64,000 nt of DNA from Rhodoligotrophos sp. CJ14 (GCF_038811545.1 NZ_CP133319.1:3918001-3982000), one strand, 5' to 3'; shown: positions 52,819 through 62,238, numbered from the stretch's first letter. Notes: a model not told the origin generated them from the letters alone. Translations and numbers: made by a program.

Positions 52819-53175
52819 ATGGACGGGGGACAGATCGCATCTCAGATCACCTTCGAGGATTTCTTGAAGGTGGATATCCGTGTGGGCACAATCCTGAAGG
52901 CTGAGCCCTTCCCGCAGGCACGCAAGCCTGCCTACAAGCTGCTGATCGACTTTGGTGAGACGATCGGCAGCAAGAAAAGCTCGGCCCAGATCACCGTGCA
53001 CTACACGCCGGAAACGCTTATCGGCCGTAAGGTGGCCGCGGTGGTGAACTTTCCCCCGCGCCAGATTGGGCCGTTCATGTCCGAGGTTCTGACCTTGGGC
53101 TTTGCGGATGCCAATGGGGATATCGTACTGGCCGCTGTCGAGCGGGATGTTCCCAACGGCAGCCGGTTGTTCTGA
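52819..53175 (+). CDS. csaA: tRNA-binding-domain chaperone CsaA
   Basis: A 118-residue single OB-fold protein. It has [32 protein letters not shown] and [16 protein letters not shown], then [21 protein letters not shown], the pattern of CsaA and the C-terminal domain of MetRS. CsaA has export chaperone activity in Bacillus. It is convergent with the histidine kinase gene at 53186. Confidence 0.92.
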   Translation: MDGGQIASQITFEDFLKVDIRVGTILKAEPFPQARKPAYKLLIDFGETIGSKKSSAQITVHYTPETLIGRKVAAVVNFPPRQIGPFMSEVLTLGFADANGDIVLAAVERDVPNGSRLF

Positions 53176-53185
53176 GGCGCGCTGG

Positions 53186-54574
53186 TCACCAGACCGGGGT
53201 CTGAATGGTTGCCCTCAGACCACCGAGCGGACTGTCGTCCAGTATGATGTCCCCGCCATGGCTGCGGGCAATATCCCGTGCGATGGCAAGGCCGAGTCCT
53301 GTCCCGGTCTCGTCTTGATTACGCGCATCGTCGAGCCGGAAAAACGGTCGGAACACGTCCTCTCGCTTGTCCTCTGGGATGCCCGGGCCATCATCATCGA
53401 CGATCACTGCAAGATGATGATCATCGAGGCTTGCCGTAATCCTGATATGCTCGGCATGTTTGGCGGCATTGCCCACGAGATTGGCAAGGCACCTTTTAAA
53501 GGCGTTGGGCTTGACCGGGGCCCAGAGCTCGTCCGGCGTTTTGACCGACACTGTGCTGCCCCGCTTTTCGCCCATCCGGGCAACCGATGAGATAATGGAC
53601 GCAATATCGGCATCGACTGACCGCTCACCGCCATCCCCGCGCACGAAGGCCATGTAGTCCTCGAGCATGCGCTGCATCTCGTCCGCATCGCGCTGCAATT
53701 CCCGGACCTGTGGCGAATCCTCGAAACACGCGAGCTCGAGCTTGAACCGCGTGAGGATCGTCCGCAGATCGTGGCTGACCCCGGCGAGCATGGCTGTGCG
53801 CTGTTCCACATGACGCTCGATCCGCTCGCGCATATTGTTGAAGGCCTGCGCCGCGATCTGAACCTCTGCCGCTCCCTTGGGTTGGAACGGAGGCACGTCG
53901 CGCCCCATGCCGAAACTCTGCGCTGCCTCCGCGAGCTGCATGATCGGCCTGATCTGATTGCGCAGGAACAGCACCGCCACGAACATCAACACGAGCGATG
54001 AGCCCACCATCCAGAGAAGAAAGATATGGCTGTTCGAGGCGTAGGCTCGGCTTTGATTGGTGAGGATCCTGAAGGTCACGCCCGGTTCGACCTCGATCCT
54101 GAGGTCGACATAACCCGAGCGTCCGAGTGTATCGAGCCAGAACGGCCGCCCGACATAGCGCGTGATATATTTCGAGAGCTTCATGTCGAGCAGCGAGAAC
54201 AACGGCTTGTCGGCTGGCGGCGGCAGCGCCTGCCCCTCGATGATGGTCAACCCCAGGTCGAGCGTGTCATTCGCCAGCTTGAGGAGATGCTGATTATTGG
54301 CCGGTGTCTTGGGGTAATACTCGTAAAGCTCGACCAGAAAGGCGATCTCCCGCGCCACTGACTTCGACAGCTGCTTCGTGACCCGGTCCCAATGCCGCTC
54401 CATGAAGATGAACGCCATGATCGACTGCAGGAGCACGATCGGCGTGATGATGATGATCAGCGAGCGCGGATAGAGGCGATCGGGCAGATGCCGCTCGAGG
54501 AAGCGGTTGAAGCGCCAATAGAGGCCCTGGTTGCTTTGTCGCGCGCGATCATAATCGCTGCTGATGGAAACCAT
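53186..54574 (-). CDS. EnvZ-like histidine kinase, with Ile in the H-box proline position
   Basis: A 462-residue sensor kinase. Two membrane helices (about 38-57 and 184-205) flank a ~125-residue periplasmic sensor; HAMP follows (about 206-260), then the H-box AGVSHDLRTILTRFKLEL with phosphorylatable His268, the N-box near CLANLVGNAAKHAEHI, G1 DDDGPGIPEDK and G2 GTGLGLAIA. The H-box proline after SHDLRT, present in most EnvZ-type kinases, is Ile273 here. The partner regulator is 40 bases upstream on the same strand. Its signal is unknown; EnvZ-type pairs sense envelope or osmotic changes. Confidence 0.92.
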   Translation of the reverse strand: MVSISSDYDRARQSNQGLYWRFNRFLERHLPDRLYPRSLIIIITPIVLLQSIMAFIFMERHWDRVTKQLSKSVAREIAFLVELYEYYPKTPANNQHLLKLANDTLDLGLTIIEGQALPPPADKPLFSLLDMKLSKYITRYVGRPFWLDTLGRSGYVDLRIEVEPGVTFRILTNQSRAYASNSHIFLLWMVGSSLVLMFVAVLFLRNQIRPIMQLAEAAQSFGMGRDVPPFQPKGAAEVQIAAQAFNNMRERIERHVEQRTAMLAGVSHDLRTILTRFKLELACFEDSPQVRELQRDADEMQRMLEDYMAFVRGDGGERSVDADIASIISSVARMGEKRGSTVSVKTPDELWAPVKPNAFKRCLANLVGNAAKHAEHIRITASLDDHHLAVIVDDDGPGIPEDKREDVFRPFFRLDDARNQDETGTGLGLAIARDIARSHGGDIILDDSPLGGLRATIQTPVW

Positions 54575-54614
54575 GGATGCCTAGCCTCTGTCTCGCCGCC
54601 TCTCCGCGCGAACG

Positions 54615-55307
54615 TCAGTCAGTATACAGTATATAGCCGGATCCGCGTACGGTCTGCAGATAGACCGGTGTTGCGGGATCCCTCTCGATTTTCCGCCGCA
54701 GCCGGTTGATCTGCACATCGACGGCTCTCACGCTCTCACCCGAATTGCTGCCGGCCAGTTCCGCCCGGCTGATCGGCTCGCCCGGCCGTTCTGCGAACAT
54801 GGACAGAAGCTCACGCTCCCGTGTCGTGAGTTTGACGGTCTGTCCGTCGCGCTTGAACTCGCCCCGCTGCAAATTGAATGTGCAGGAACCCATTGTAATG
54901 TCCGACCGCTGTGTGACAACGGGAGTCTTCCTGCGTAGAATGTTGCGCATCCTCAGCAGGAGCTCGCGTGGCTCGAACGGCTTCGGCAGGTAGTCATCAC
55001 CCCCGCTCGCCAGGCCTTCGATGCGATCGCTGCTCTCGGACAGTGCCGAGAGAAAGAGAATGGGCACATCCGAGCTCGCCCGCAGCGTGCGGGTAAAGTC
55101 GATCCCCGTCTCACCCGGCATCATCACGTCCAGGATCAGCAGGTCGAAGGTTAGGGACTGCATGGCTGCCCGTGCCTCTTCGGCGCTGCCTGCAGCCGTC
55201 ACCCGGAAACCGTTGGTGGTCAGATAGGATTTGAGCAACTCGCGTATGCGGCGGTCATCATCGACGACCAGAATATGGGAAGCTTCGTCTCGCAATGTCA
55301 TGCCCAT
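54615..55307 (-). CDS. OmpR-family response regulator
   Basis: A 230-residue regulator. The receiver domain has acidic pocket VVDDDRR (14-20), phosphoacceptor Asp60 in LLILDVMMPGETG and Lys near 110 in YLPKPFEPREL. The winged-helix DNA-binding domain follows (VKLTTRERELLSMFAERPGE, RAVDVQINRLRRKIERDP, GSGYIL). ATG 55307 or 55301 could start it. It is upstream of and probably co-transcribed with the kinase gene. Confidence 0.93.
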   Translation of the reverse strand: MGMTLRDEASHILVVDDDRRIRELLKSYLTTNGFRVTAAGSAEEARAAMQSLTFDLLILDVMMPGETGIDFTRTLRASSDVPILFLSALSESSDRIEGLASGGDDYLPKPFEPRELLLRMRNILRRKTPVVTQRSDITMGSCTFNLQRGEFKRDGQTVKLTTRERELLSMFAERPGEPISRAELAGSNSGESVRAVDVQINRLRRKIERDPATPVYLQTVRGSGYILYTD

Positions 55308-55363
55308 TGAGCATCCGTGAGCAACCGATACAGCCTGAGGCTCAGTCTTGGCCGCGCTGCAGC

Positions 55364-55879
55364 CTATCGATCCGGTCGTATCAGGCGCGCCACATGGTCG
55401 CGGTCTTCCGGATCGATCATATGGAAGAGCAACTTTTCGCCACCCTGGCCGCCATCGTCAACTGCCGAGATCGCGCGCTTGATACGCTCGATCTGTGGCG
55501 CCAATAGGTCAAGCCTGAGCCTGTTGCCCTGTTCAGTAAGATAAAGCAGGCGCTGCCGTCGATCTTCCCGGCCCTCCTCCTGATAGACATAGCCCTTCTC
55601 GATCAGCTCGCGCAGCACCCGCCCGAGGCTCTGCTTGGTGATCCTCAGGATATCGAGCAGTTCCGCCACTCTAATACCGGGATTGCGCCCGACGAAATGC
55701 AGGATCCGGTGATGGGCTCGGCCAAAACCGAAATCGCTTAGGATCTCGTCCGGGTCGGAGACGAAGTCGCGATAGGCAAAGAACAGGAGCTCCACCAGCT
55801 TGACGAGATGTTCGTCTTGCTCCGACCCCCGGGCGATGCGGTCTATATCGCTGTCGACGTGAACTATGGTAGCCTCCAT
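55364..55879 (-). CDS. MarR-family transcriptional regulator
   Basis: A 171-residue protein starting at ATG 55879 (MEATIVHVDSD); a 90-residue upstream frame is not protein-like. The winged helix includes LSDFGFGRAHHRILHFVGRN, GIRVAELLDILRITKQSLGR and VLRELIEKGYVYQEEGREDR followed by the wing RRQRLLYLTEQG. It is divergent from the branched-chain aminotransferase gene and could control it. Confidence 0.88.
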   Translation of the reverse strand: MEATIVHVDSDIDRIARGSEQDEHLVKLVELLFFAYRDFVSDPDEILSDFGFGRAHHRILHFVGRNPGIRVAELLDILRITKQSLGRVLRELIEKGYVYQEEGREDRRQRLLYLTEQGNRLRLDLLAPQIERIKRAISAVDDGGQGGEKLLFHMIDPEDRDHVARLIRPDR

Positions 55880-56133
55880 TGGTCGATGGGCGCTGACCGA
55901 GATATGTAAGCTATATTGACATATTTTGCACGGATTGTTACTCGTGACGTCCGTTTTGTGAAATCTTAGTCGCTTTTCCCAGGCTCGAAACGACGTTTCG
56001 TTACCTGGGTCCTGGCCCCCCGAGGATTGCGGCTGCCTTGGCTCTGCTGGAGAGCATCGGGTCGTCGCGAGGGATGGGGATTGATGGCAAGTCAGCCTCG
56101 GACTGAGCCGGATTGATGGGAAGGAGTTTGGCG

Positions 56134-57036
56134 ATGAGCGTTCTGCCATTCGACCAGCGTGAAGGCTTTATCTGGTTCAATGGTGCGCTGGTACCCTGGG
56201 CGGAGGCCAAGCTTCACGTATTGAATCACGGTTTGCATTATGCGAGCTGCGTGTTCGAGGGCGAGCGCGTCTATGGCGGCGAGATCTTCAAGCTCGCCGA
56301 GCATACGGACCGGTTGTTCGAATCTGCGCGTATTCTGGATTTCGAAATCCCCTATACCACGGATCAGATTAACGAGGCCTGCCGCCAGGTGGTTGCTGCT
56401 CAGAAGATCGTGGACGGCTATGTTCGTCCTCTGGCCTGGCGTGGCCCTGAGATGATGGGTGTTTCCGCACAGTCTTCGCGCATCCAGGTGGCAATCGCCT
56501 GCTGGGAATGGCCATCCTATTTCGACCCGGCCCAGCGGCTGAAGGGCATCCGGCTCGACATCTCGGATTGGAGGCGTCCGGATCCGCGGACCGCGCCCTG
56601 CAAGAGCAAGGCGGCCGGCCTCTACATGATCTGCACCCTGTCCAAGCATGCGGCCGAGCGGAAGGGCTATGCCGATGCCCTGATGCTGGACTGGCGCGGG
56701 CGTGTGGCGGAAGCAACCGGCGCGAACATCTTCTTCGTCCGTGACGGCGAGTTGCACACGCCCATCCCGGACTGCTTCCTGGATGGCATCACCCGCCGCA
56801 CGGTCATCGGCCTGGCCGAGGCGCGCGGCATCAAGGTGAACGAGCGCGCCATCTTCCCGGACGAAATGGAAAGCTTCAGCGAGTGCTTCATTGTCGGCAC
56901 CGCAGCCGAGGTGACCCCCGTCTCCGAAATTGGCCAGTATAACTTCACGGTCGGCGAAACCAGCCGCACCCTGATGGACGCTTACATGGATGCGGTCAGG
57001 CCAAAATCCGCGCCGCAGACCGCAGCGGCCGAATAG
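56134..57036 (+). CDS. ilvE: Branched-chain amino acid aminotransferase
   Basis: A 300-residue fold-type IV PLP enzyme. ATG 56134 lies seven bases after AAGGAG. The PLP lysine is Lys159 in PCKSKAAGLY, the same number as in E. coli IlvE; VLNHGLHYASCVFEGERVY and EATGANIFFV, with EC...VGTAAEVTPV at the C-terminus, are further signatures. It converts branched-chain 2-oxo acids to valine, leucine and isoleucine and back. The 254-base gap upstream to the divergent MarR gene probably holds its promoter. Confidence 0.94.
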   Translation: MSVLPFDQREGFIWFNGALVPWAEAKLHVLNHGLHYASCVFEGERVYGGEIFKLAEHTDRLFESARILDFEIPYTTDQINEACRQVVAAQKIVDGYVRPLAWRGPEMMGVSAQSSRIQVAIACWEWPSYFDPAQRLKGIRLDISDWRRPDPRTAPCKSKAAGLYMICTLSKHAAERKGYADALMLDWRGRVAEATGANIFFVRDGELHTPIPDCFLDGITRRTVIGLAEARGIKVNERAIFPDEMESFSECFIVGTAAEVTPVSEIGQYNFTVGETSRTLMDAYMDAVRPKSAPQTAAAE

Positions 57037-57063
57037 GCGCCGGACCGGACAGAGACGAATGAA

Positions 57064-57093
57064 CTCGGGGCGGCCTTAGCGGCGCGCCCCGAG
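57064..57093 (+). terminator. GC-rich hairpin after ilvE
   Basis: ACTCGGGGCG (57064-57073) pairs with CGCCCCGAGT (57084-57093) around a ten-base loop, 28 bases past the ilvE stop. No T-tract follows, so it is a weak or factor-dependent terminator at best. Confidence 0.4.
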
Positions 57094-57190
57094 TGCTATT
57101 ATGGCCAGATTGCTCATGACTGTTGCTCAAATGGATTGTAAAGTCCGGACATAAGGAAAATGGTCCTTCGGCGCCGTCGGGGAGGGGAAG

Positions 57191-58834
57191 ATGGTCGGTG
57201 CGCGGCGTTGTCTCGCTTTATTGCCGCATCTCTGGTTTGCGCTTCTGCTCGTCGCCTTCGAGACGCCTGCAACGGCCGAGCCCGAAAATTCGCGGGTAGG
57301 GCAGGAGATAGCTCAGGTCATCAAGTCGGGTGCCGTTAGTGTCGGCATAGACGATGGCGACAAGCGGCTTTTCGACGTTTTCACCTATTATCAGGAGCGC
57401 GATTTCAAGCCGCTCTGGGTGCGCGACTCTGGCCCCAAGGCCAAGGCGCGGGATTTCCTCGATATCCTCCGTGCCGCTGAGGAAGACGGCCTTGATCCGC
57501 GCAACTACAGGATCGGTGAGATTTCAGCGCGCATGGACGCGAAGGACCCTAAGGGGCTAGCGGCGCTTGATCTTCTGCTATCGCGTGCTTTCATCGATTA
57601 TGGCAATGATCTCACCGTAGGCCGGGTGGTGCCAGACCAGATCGGCAAGGACACCCACATCAAGCCGATCGGCCCGGGCGCTTTGAGCTTGCTCGATGGC
57701 GCAGAGCAGGCCGAAGACATCGGCCCCTATGTCGACAGTCTCGCCCCGCAATCGGCGAACTACGCGCGCCTCAAGGAGGCGCTGGCGCTTTACCGCGATA
57801 TCGCCCATCGCGGCGGTTGGCCAAAGATTGCCGCCGGCCCCACGCTTAAGCCCGGTATCACCGATCCCCGGGTTCCCGGCCTTCGCCAGCTCTTGATCGC
57901 CACCGCGGATCTATCCATCTCCGCACCGGACATGGGCGAGCTCTACGACGGTGCGCTGGTCGATGCCGTCAAGCTGTTTCAGGAACGGCACGGACTGAAT
58001 GCGGACGGCGTCATTGGGCCAGGCACCCTCGACGCAATGAACGTGCCCGTCGAGGAGCGTATCCAGCAGCTCGTGCTGAACATGGAGCGTCGCCGCTGGA
58101 TGCCGGACGAGACCGGCAAGTTCTATGTTTTTGTGAATCTGGCCGACCAGTATTTGAAGGTGGTCGATGGCAACAAGACCATCCACGATGCGCGTCTCGT
58201 GGTCGGCAAGCCGTACTCGCGCACGCCCGTCTTCACCCAGAACATGACCTATGTCGTGTTCAATCCCTATTGGAACGTGCCCACCAGCATCGCGGTCAAT
58301 GAATATCTGCCCAAGCTCAAGGCCAATCCCTATGCCTTGGCCGCCCAGGATATAGAGGTGATCCGCGCGGGCCAGGTTGTTGACGCGGCGAGCGTGCCGT
58401 GGGGAAGCTACGGGCCGGGACGTTTTCCCGTAACCCTGCGCCAGAAGCCCGGACAGAAAAACGCCCTCGGGCGCCTCAAATTCATGTTCCCCAACCCCTA
58501 TAACGTCTACATCCACGACACACCGGCCAAGACCTTGTTTGCGCGTGACAACCGCTTTTTCAGCCACGGATGCATGCGTGTGGAAGACCCGGAGAAGCTG
58601 GCACAGGTGATACTGGGTCATGACGATCCGTCTTGGACCCCCGCCCGCATTGCCGAACAGCTCCAGGTCAAGAAGAACGGCATCGCCAGGCTGAAGGCGC
58701 CGGTTCCGGTCTACATCACCTATCTGACTGCTTGGGCCAATAAGGATGCCTCGGTGAACTTCCGCAAGGACGTCTATGGTCGTGACGCGGAGCTAATGGT
58801 CGCGTTGCGCAAGATGGGCGACGTGGTCAATTGA
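57191..58834 (+). CDS. L,D-transpeptidase (YcbB/LdtD-like, YkuD domain)
   Basis: A 547-residue periplasmic enzyme with a signal peptide (about 1-29, ending ATA-EPE). A peptidoglycan-binding repeat lies near residues 230-290 (GALVDAVKLFQERHGLNADG). The YkuD catalytic domain holds the motif FSHGCMRVEDP with nucleophile Cys461 and upstream His in YIHDTP. The long domain before it is typical of the YcbB type. Such enzymes form 3-3 crosslinks or attach lipoproteins in alphaproteobacterial cell walls. Confidence 0.93.
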   Translation: MVGARRCLALLPHLWFALLLVAFETPATAEPENSRVGQEIAQVIKSGAVSVGIDDGDKRLFDVFTYYQERDFKPLWVRDSGPKAKARDFLDILRAAEEDGLDPRNYRIGEISARMDAKDPKGLAALDLLLSRAFIDYGNDLTVGRVVPDQIGKDTHIKPIGPGALSLLDGAEQAEDIGPYVDSLAPQSANYARLKEALALYRDIAHRGGWPKIAAGPTLKPGITDPRVPGLRQLLIATADLSISAPDMGELYDGALVDAVKLFQERHGLNADGVIGPGTLDAMNVPVEERIQQLVLNMERRRWMPDETGKFYVFVNLADQYLKVVDGNKTIHDARLVVGKPYSRTPVFTQNMTYVVFNPYWNVPTSIAVNEYLPKLKANPYALAAQDIEVIRAGQVVDAASVPWGSYGPGRFPVTLRQKPGQKNALGRLKFMFPNPYNVYIHDTPAKTLFARDNRFFSHGCMRVEDPEKLAQVILGHDDPSWTPARIAEQLQVKKNGIARLKAPVPVYITYLTAWANKDASVNFRKDVYGRDAELMVALRKMGDVVN

Positions 58835-58840
58835 TGGGGC

Positions 58841-59254
58841 ATGGCGCTTCATCTCATCAAGCTCTGCGTTGGTTGTGACAGCATCGACGATCTTGCCCAA
58901 TGGCAGGCCGAACGCCTGCGTCGTGGCGAGGACGTGGGGCACACCACGCGCATGTTTCCCAAGCGGCGCGACGAGCTATTGGCGGGCGGCTCGCTCTACT
59001 GGGTCATTCGCGGCCATATCCAGGTGCGCCAGCCTGTTCTCGACCTGAAAACCGTGATCGGGGGCGACGGGATCGAGCGATGCCGCATCGTGCTTGGCAG
59101 CGAGCTTGCACCGGTGCGTCCGACGCCGCGCCGCGCCTTTCAGGGCTGGCGCTATCTGAAGGCCGAGGATGCCCCTCCTGATCTGGGCGGCACGTCAGCC
59201 GAGAACGTGCCCGAAGCGATGCGGCAGGAGCTGCTCAGGCTAGGGCTGATCTGA
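58841..59254 (+). CDS. DUF1489 family protein
   Basis: A 137-residue protein starting at ATG 58841, six bases after the L,D-transpeptidase stop. DUF1489 features are MALHLIKLCVGCDSIDDL, TRMFPKRRDELLAGGSLYWV, and FQGWRYL followed by DAPPDLG. The family is almost confined to Alphaproteobacteria; its function is not known. Likely in one transcript with the gene upstream. Confidence 0.92.
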   Translation: MALHLIKLCVGCDSIDDLAQWQAERLRRGEDVGHTTRMFPKRRDELLAGGSLYWVIRGHIQVRQPVLDLKTVIGGDGIERCRIVLGSELAPVRPTPRRAFQGWRYLKAEDAPPDLGGTSAENVPEAMRQELLRLGLI

Positions 59255-59276
59255 GATCGCAGGCAAGTTCTGGAAA

Positions 59277-59804
59277 TCAGAGAGGGGCAAGCCCTTTGGC
59301 GAATCGGCGCCAGTTGGCCACGTAATGTTCTGCCGATTGGACGAGACCCTGGCACTCCTCTTCGCCAAGCTCGCGCACGACCTTCCCTGGCATACCCAGC
59401 ACCAGCGAATTGTCGGGAATGACCTTTCCCTCAGGAATGAGCGCGCCTGCCCCGATCAGACAGTTGCAGCCGATCTTCGCTCCATTGAGAATCGTAGCGT
59501 TCATACCGATCAGGCTATTGTCGCCGATGGTGCAGCCATGCAGAATGGCCTTATGGCCAACGGTGACGTTGCGGCCAATGGTGAGCGGTACGCCCTCATC
59601 TGAGTGCAGGACGGCATTGTCCTGAATGTTTGTATTCTCCCCAATGTGTATAGGATCGTTATCCCCGCGTATCACCGCGCCAAACCAGACGCTGACATTC
59701 CGCGCAATGCGGACATCGCCGATCACGGCGGCGCTGTCGGCGACCCAGTAATCTCCGGCGGGTGGAAGTTGCGGCCCGATATTGTCGAGACGGTAGATCG
59801 TCAT
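59277..59804 (-). CDS. Gamma-class carbonic anhydrase-like protein
   Basis: A 175-residue left-handed beta-helix protein starting at ATG 59804 ([14 protein letters not shown]). Hexapeptide repeats run through residues 20-140, with candidate zinc ligands His in [17 protein letters not shown]. The PaaY/YrdA group has this size and pattern. It could hydrate CO2 or act as an acyltransferase-like scaffold; the metal ligands make anhydrase activity reasonable. Confidence 0.9.
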   Translation of the reverse strand: MTIYRLDNIGPQLPPAGDYWVADSAAVIGDVRIARNVSVWFGAVIRGDNDPIHIGENTNIQDNAVLHSDEGVPLTIGRNVTVGHKAILHGCTIGDNSLIGMNATILNGAKIGCNCLIGAGALIPEGKVIPDNSLVLGMPGKVVRELGEEECQGLVQSAEHYVANWRRFAKGLAPL

Positions 59805-59986
59805 GACTTGCCTTTCCTGGTTTTTGAGGCGCAGCCATTCTAATAGGAGGATGATCGCCAATGCGCCAGTGGTCTGCCGCGCCAAAGCATCGATCGACGG
59901 AATCGCGCGAACAGGCTTGGATTCATGTGGACATCCGTTTGCACTGTGCTGCCGTCCGAACGGCTGCTTGTGTGCTCTCAAGGTCT

Positions 59987-60027
59987 AGAGCATTTTCGAG
60001 CGAAGCCGACACCGGTTCGCGTGAGAC
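59987..60027. repeat. Palindromic intergenic repeat, partial copy
   Basis: AGAGCATTTTCGAGCGAAG then CACCGGTTCGCGTGAGA matches the copy at 46941, but the right arm (GAAAAATGC) is missing, so it cannot form the full hairpin. It lies upstream of the gene at 60079, inside the 274-base gap after the divergent carbonic anhydrase gene. Confidence 0.65.
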
Positions 60028-60078
60028 GTTGCTGTCGTCCTCTCTGGGATCGGGCGCCCCGCGGGGAGTTCTTGCGCA

Positions 60079-60858
60079 ATGAGCGAGCGGGCTTTCAGGC
60101 ATCACTCCTCACACGGCCGCTCACTGGCCATACCACCTGTTCTCGCTGAATCACATCGGCAGAGCGTGACGGGACCCTTGCTGGTGCTGCTTGGCATTTT
60201 TGCTTTGTTTATGGGGACTGTGTTCGCGCTCTATTTCGGCCCTCATCCCGAGATGATACTGGGCGGCGCTTCATCGAAGGATCTGTCGCGCATACGTACG
60301 GTCACCCTGGAGGATGCGACCTTCACTATTCCGCGGCCCTACATCCTGGATGTGGACAAGCGGATCTTCGGTCCAATCAGGCGAATAAGCCTCCGGGTTC
60401 CCTGGCCATATGAGCCCGGCTCTGTCGTCTCCGATGCCGACGCGGGGGAACTGGATAAGATCTTGGCCATCGACCTGGCGGAGCGGACCGAGACCACGAG
60501 CACTGCAGACAAGCTGTTACGGATCTATCCTGTCTATCTCGACGGCCCTGGTGATGCCATCGGCAATGGCCTAGCCCGCCATAAGTTCAAGCTGGGAACG
60601 CCTTATAGCGGCATGGTGCTCTATGTTGCGCAGCTGGAGGGGGCAGGCGACCCCGTGCTGTTCTACTGTTCAATCGAAAGGGGGACTATTATCCCGCCGC
60701 TTTGCGAGCGACGATTGCCCGTAACGGACAAGGTGATGGCGGTCTATCGCTTTCATGAGCGGCATCTCACCGATTGGCAGAAGCTCGAAGGCACCGTGAA
60801 GCAGCTTCTTGCCAGCCTGCGCCCAGGTGGTTCGCGTAATGGATCATTTCACCCATAG
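60079..60858 (+). CDS. Membrane-anchored protein of unknown function
   Basis: A 259-residue protein with one N-terminal membrane helix (about residues 33-54, LLVLLGIFALFMGTVFALYF) and an extracytoplasmic domain of about 200 residues. The domain has TLEDATFTIPRPYILD, VYLDGPGDAIGNGLARH and VLFYCSIERGTIIPPLCERR, with a Cys pair that could form a disulfide. I do not recognise the family. It is convergent with the DUF3126 gene and carries a hairpin over its stop codon. Confidence 0.72.
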   Translation: MSERAFRHHSSHGRSLAIPPVLAESHRQSVTGPLLVLLGIFALFMGTVFALYFGPHPEMILGGASSKDLSRIRTVTLEDATFTIPRPYILDVDKRIFGPIRRISLRVPWPYEPGSVVSDADAGELDKILAIDLAERTETTSTADKLLRIYPVYLDGPGDAIGNGLARHKFKLGTPYSGMVLYVAQLEGAGDPVLFYCSIERGTIIPPLCERRLPVTDKVMAVYRFHERHLTDWQKLEGTVKQLLASLRPGGSRNGSFHP

Positions 60859-60874
60859 GGCGGCGAAATGATCC
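60841..60874. terminator. Hairpin between convergent genes, overlapping a stop codon
   Basis: Perfect ten-base arms GGATCATTTC (60841-60850) and GAAATGATCC (60865-60874) with a 14-base loop lie between convergent genes, including the stop of the upstream gene. It could end transcription in either direction, though no clear T-tract follows. Confidence 0.4.
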
Positions 60875-60889
60875 AAAGCCTATAACCGC

Positions 60890-61102
60890 TTACTCCGGCA
60901 GGTCGATGTCCAGAATGGCCATCTGGAAATTATACGAAAGCTCGCCGTCCTCCTCGTCACGGAACAGCACACCGATGAATTCATCGCCCATATAGACCTC
61001 GGCAGAGTCGGTCTTCTGGGGCCGGCGACGCACCACGATGTTTGGCCGCTGAAACTTCTCGCGGAAATATTGCTCGAGCTTTTTTATTTCGTCTGCCTTC
61101 AC
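60890..61102 (-). CDS. DUF3126 family protein
   Basis: A 70-residue protein starting at GTG 61102 (MKADEIKKLEQYF), preceded by AAGGAG six bases away; a longer upstream frame lacks a ribosome site. The pattern KLEQYFREKFQRPNIVVRRR, then SAEVYMGDEFIGVLFRDEED matches DUF3126, an alphaproteobacterial family of unknown function. It is downstream of cysE on the same strand, ~145 bases after it, and is usually found next to it. Confidence 0.88.
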   Translation of the reverse strand: MKADEIKKLEQYFREKFQRPNIVVRRRPQKTDSAEVYMGDEFIGVLFRDEEDGELSYNFQMAILDIDLPE

Positions 61103-61247
61103 TGTCTTCTCCTTAGTCCAAACTGTTATGTGGCGAAGCGCCACCTCCACCTCGAAGCGGTCCAATGAAGGCCGACGATTGCAAGGCATGAGGTGCCTTT
61201 GCGGGTTGGAATGTCAGCCGCCACAATCAATCCGGCGGCGCATCTCA

Positions 61248-62084
61248 TCAATCCGCTTTGCTGCTTTCGGTTTCCTCACGCAGCAGATGATCCATCCGCC
61301 GCGACGGCTCCTCACATCCTGCATAGCCGACGATCCGCGCGGGAACGCCGGCCACCGTGCGATTGGGCGGAACGTCGTGAAGCACGACGCTGCCCGCGGC
61401 GACTCGCGAGCAGTGACCGATCTCGATATTGCCGAGGATGCGCGCGCCTGCCCCGATCAGCACGCCGCGCCGGACCTTCGGATGGCGGTCGCCCACATCC
61501 TTTCCCGTGCCGCCAAGCGTCACGTCATGCAGCATGGAGACGTCGTCATCGACCACCGCTGTCTCGCCGATGACGATTGAATGCGCATGGTCGATCATGA
61601 TGCCCCGACCGATGCGCGCTGCCGGATGGATGTCCACCGAGAAGATCTGCGACGACCGGCTCTGCAGCCAGAGCGCGAAATCCTTTCGTCCCATCAGCCA
61701 CAACGCATGCGACATGCGATAGGTCTGGATCGCGTGATAGCCTTTGAAATAGAGCAGCGGCTCGATATAGCGGCTGCAAGCGGGATCACGTTCGAAGACG
61801 GCGACGATATCGGCGCGTGCAGCCTCGCCGATCGCCGGATAGGCATCGAGTGCATCCTCGAACGCCCTGATCACGAGATCGCTGCCCACATCCGCATGGC
61901 CAAGCTTTTGGCCCAGCCGTTGCGAGAGTGCATCCTCGAACCGATCATGCGAGAGCACCGTGGAGAAGATGAAACCGCCGAGTGCAGGTTCAGCCACGGC
62001 CGCAGCTTCTGCTTCCTCCCGGATACGCCTCCAGACGGGGTCAACCTGCTGAAGCTTCGCAGTGGATGCAGTGAAGCGTGCCAT
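61248..62084 (-). CDS. cysE: Serine O-acetyltransferase
   Basis: A 278-residue enzyme starting at ATG 62084 (MARFTASTAKLQQVDP), preceded by AAGGAG. The N-terminal helical domain (to about 145) is followed by a left-handed beta helix: SVDIHPAARIGRGIMIDHAH, VIGETAVVDDDVSMLHDVTL, GGTGKDVGDRHPKVRRGVLI. It acetylates serine with acetyl-CoA, the first step to cysteine. Length fits CysE rather than the shorter hexapeptide transferases. Confidence 0.94.
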   Translation of the reverse strand: MARFTASTAKLQQVDPVWRRIREEAEAAAVAEPALGGFIFSTVLSHDRFEDALSQRLGQKLGHADVGSDLVIRAFEDALDAYPAIGEAARADIVAVFERDPACSRYIEPLLYFKGYHAIQTYRMSHALWLMGRKDFALWLQSRSSQIFSVDIHPAARIGRGIMIDHAHSIVIGETAVVDDDVSMLHDVTLGGTGKDVGDRHPKVRRGVLIGAGARILGNIEIGHCSRVAAGSVVLHDVPPNRTVAGVPARIVGYAGCEEPSRRMDHLLREETESSKAD

Positions 62085-62238
62085 GGCCTTCTCCTTCCGC
62101 CTCGGGGGAACATGTCTCCTCCCGCTGCCTATTTGAACGAGATAACCGTTCCGATGCCCATGCACAAGCCGATGCGGCTTGCAGCATGTGGATGGCTCTG
62201 GTAGCGCGATGGGTGTTCGTCCCGACGAGGTTGCCATT

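Noticed and set aside
59861-60082. Short + strand frame containing 'SEADTGSRE'
   Set aside because: Translation of the palindromic repeat at 59987, a known source of false genes.
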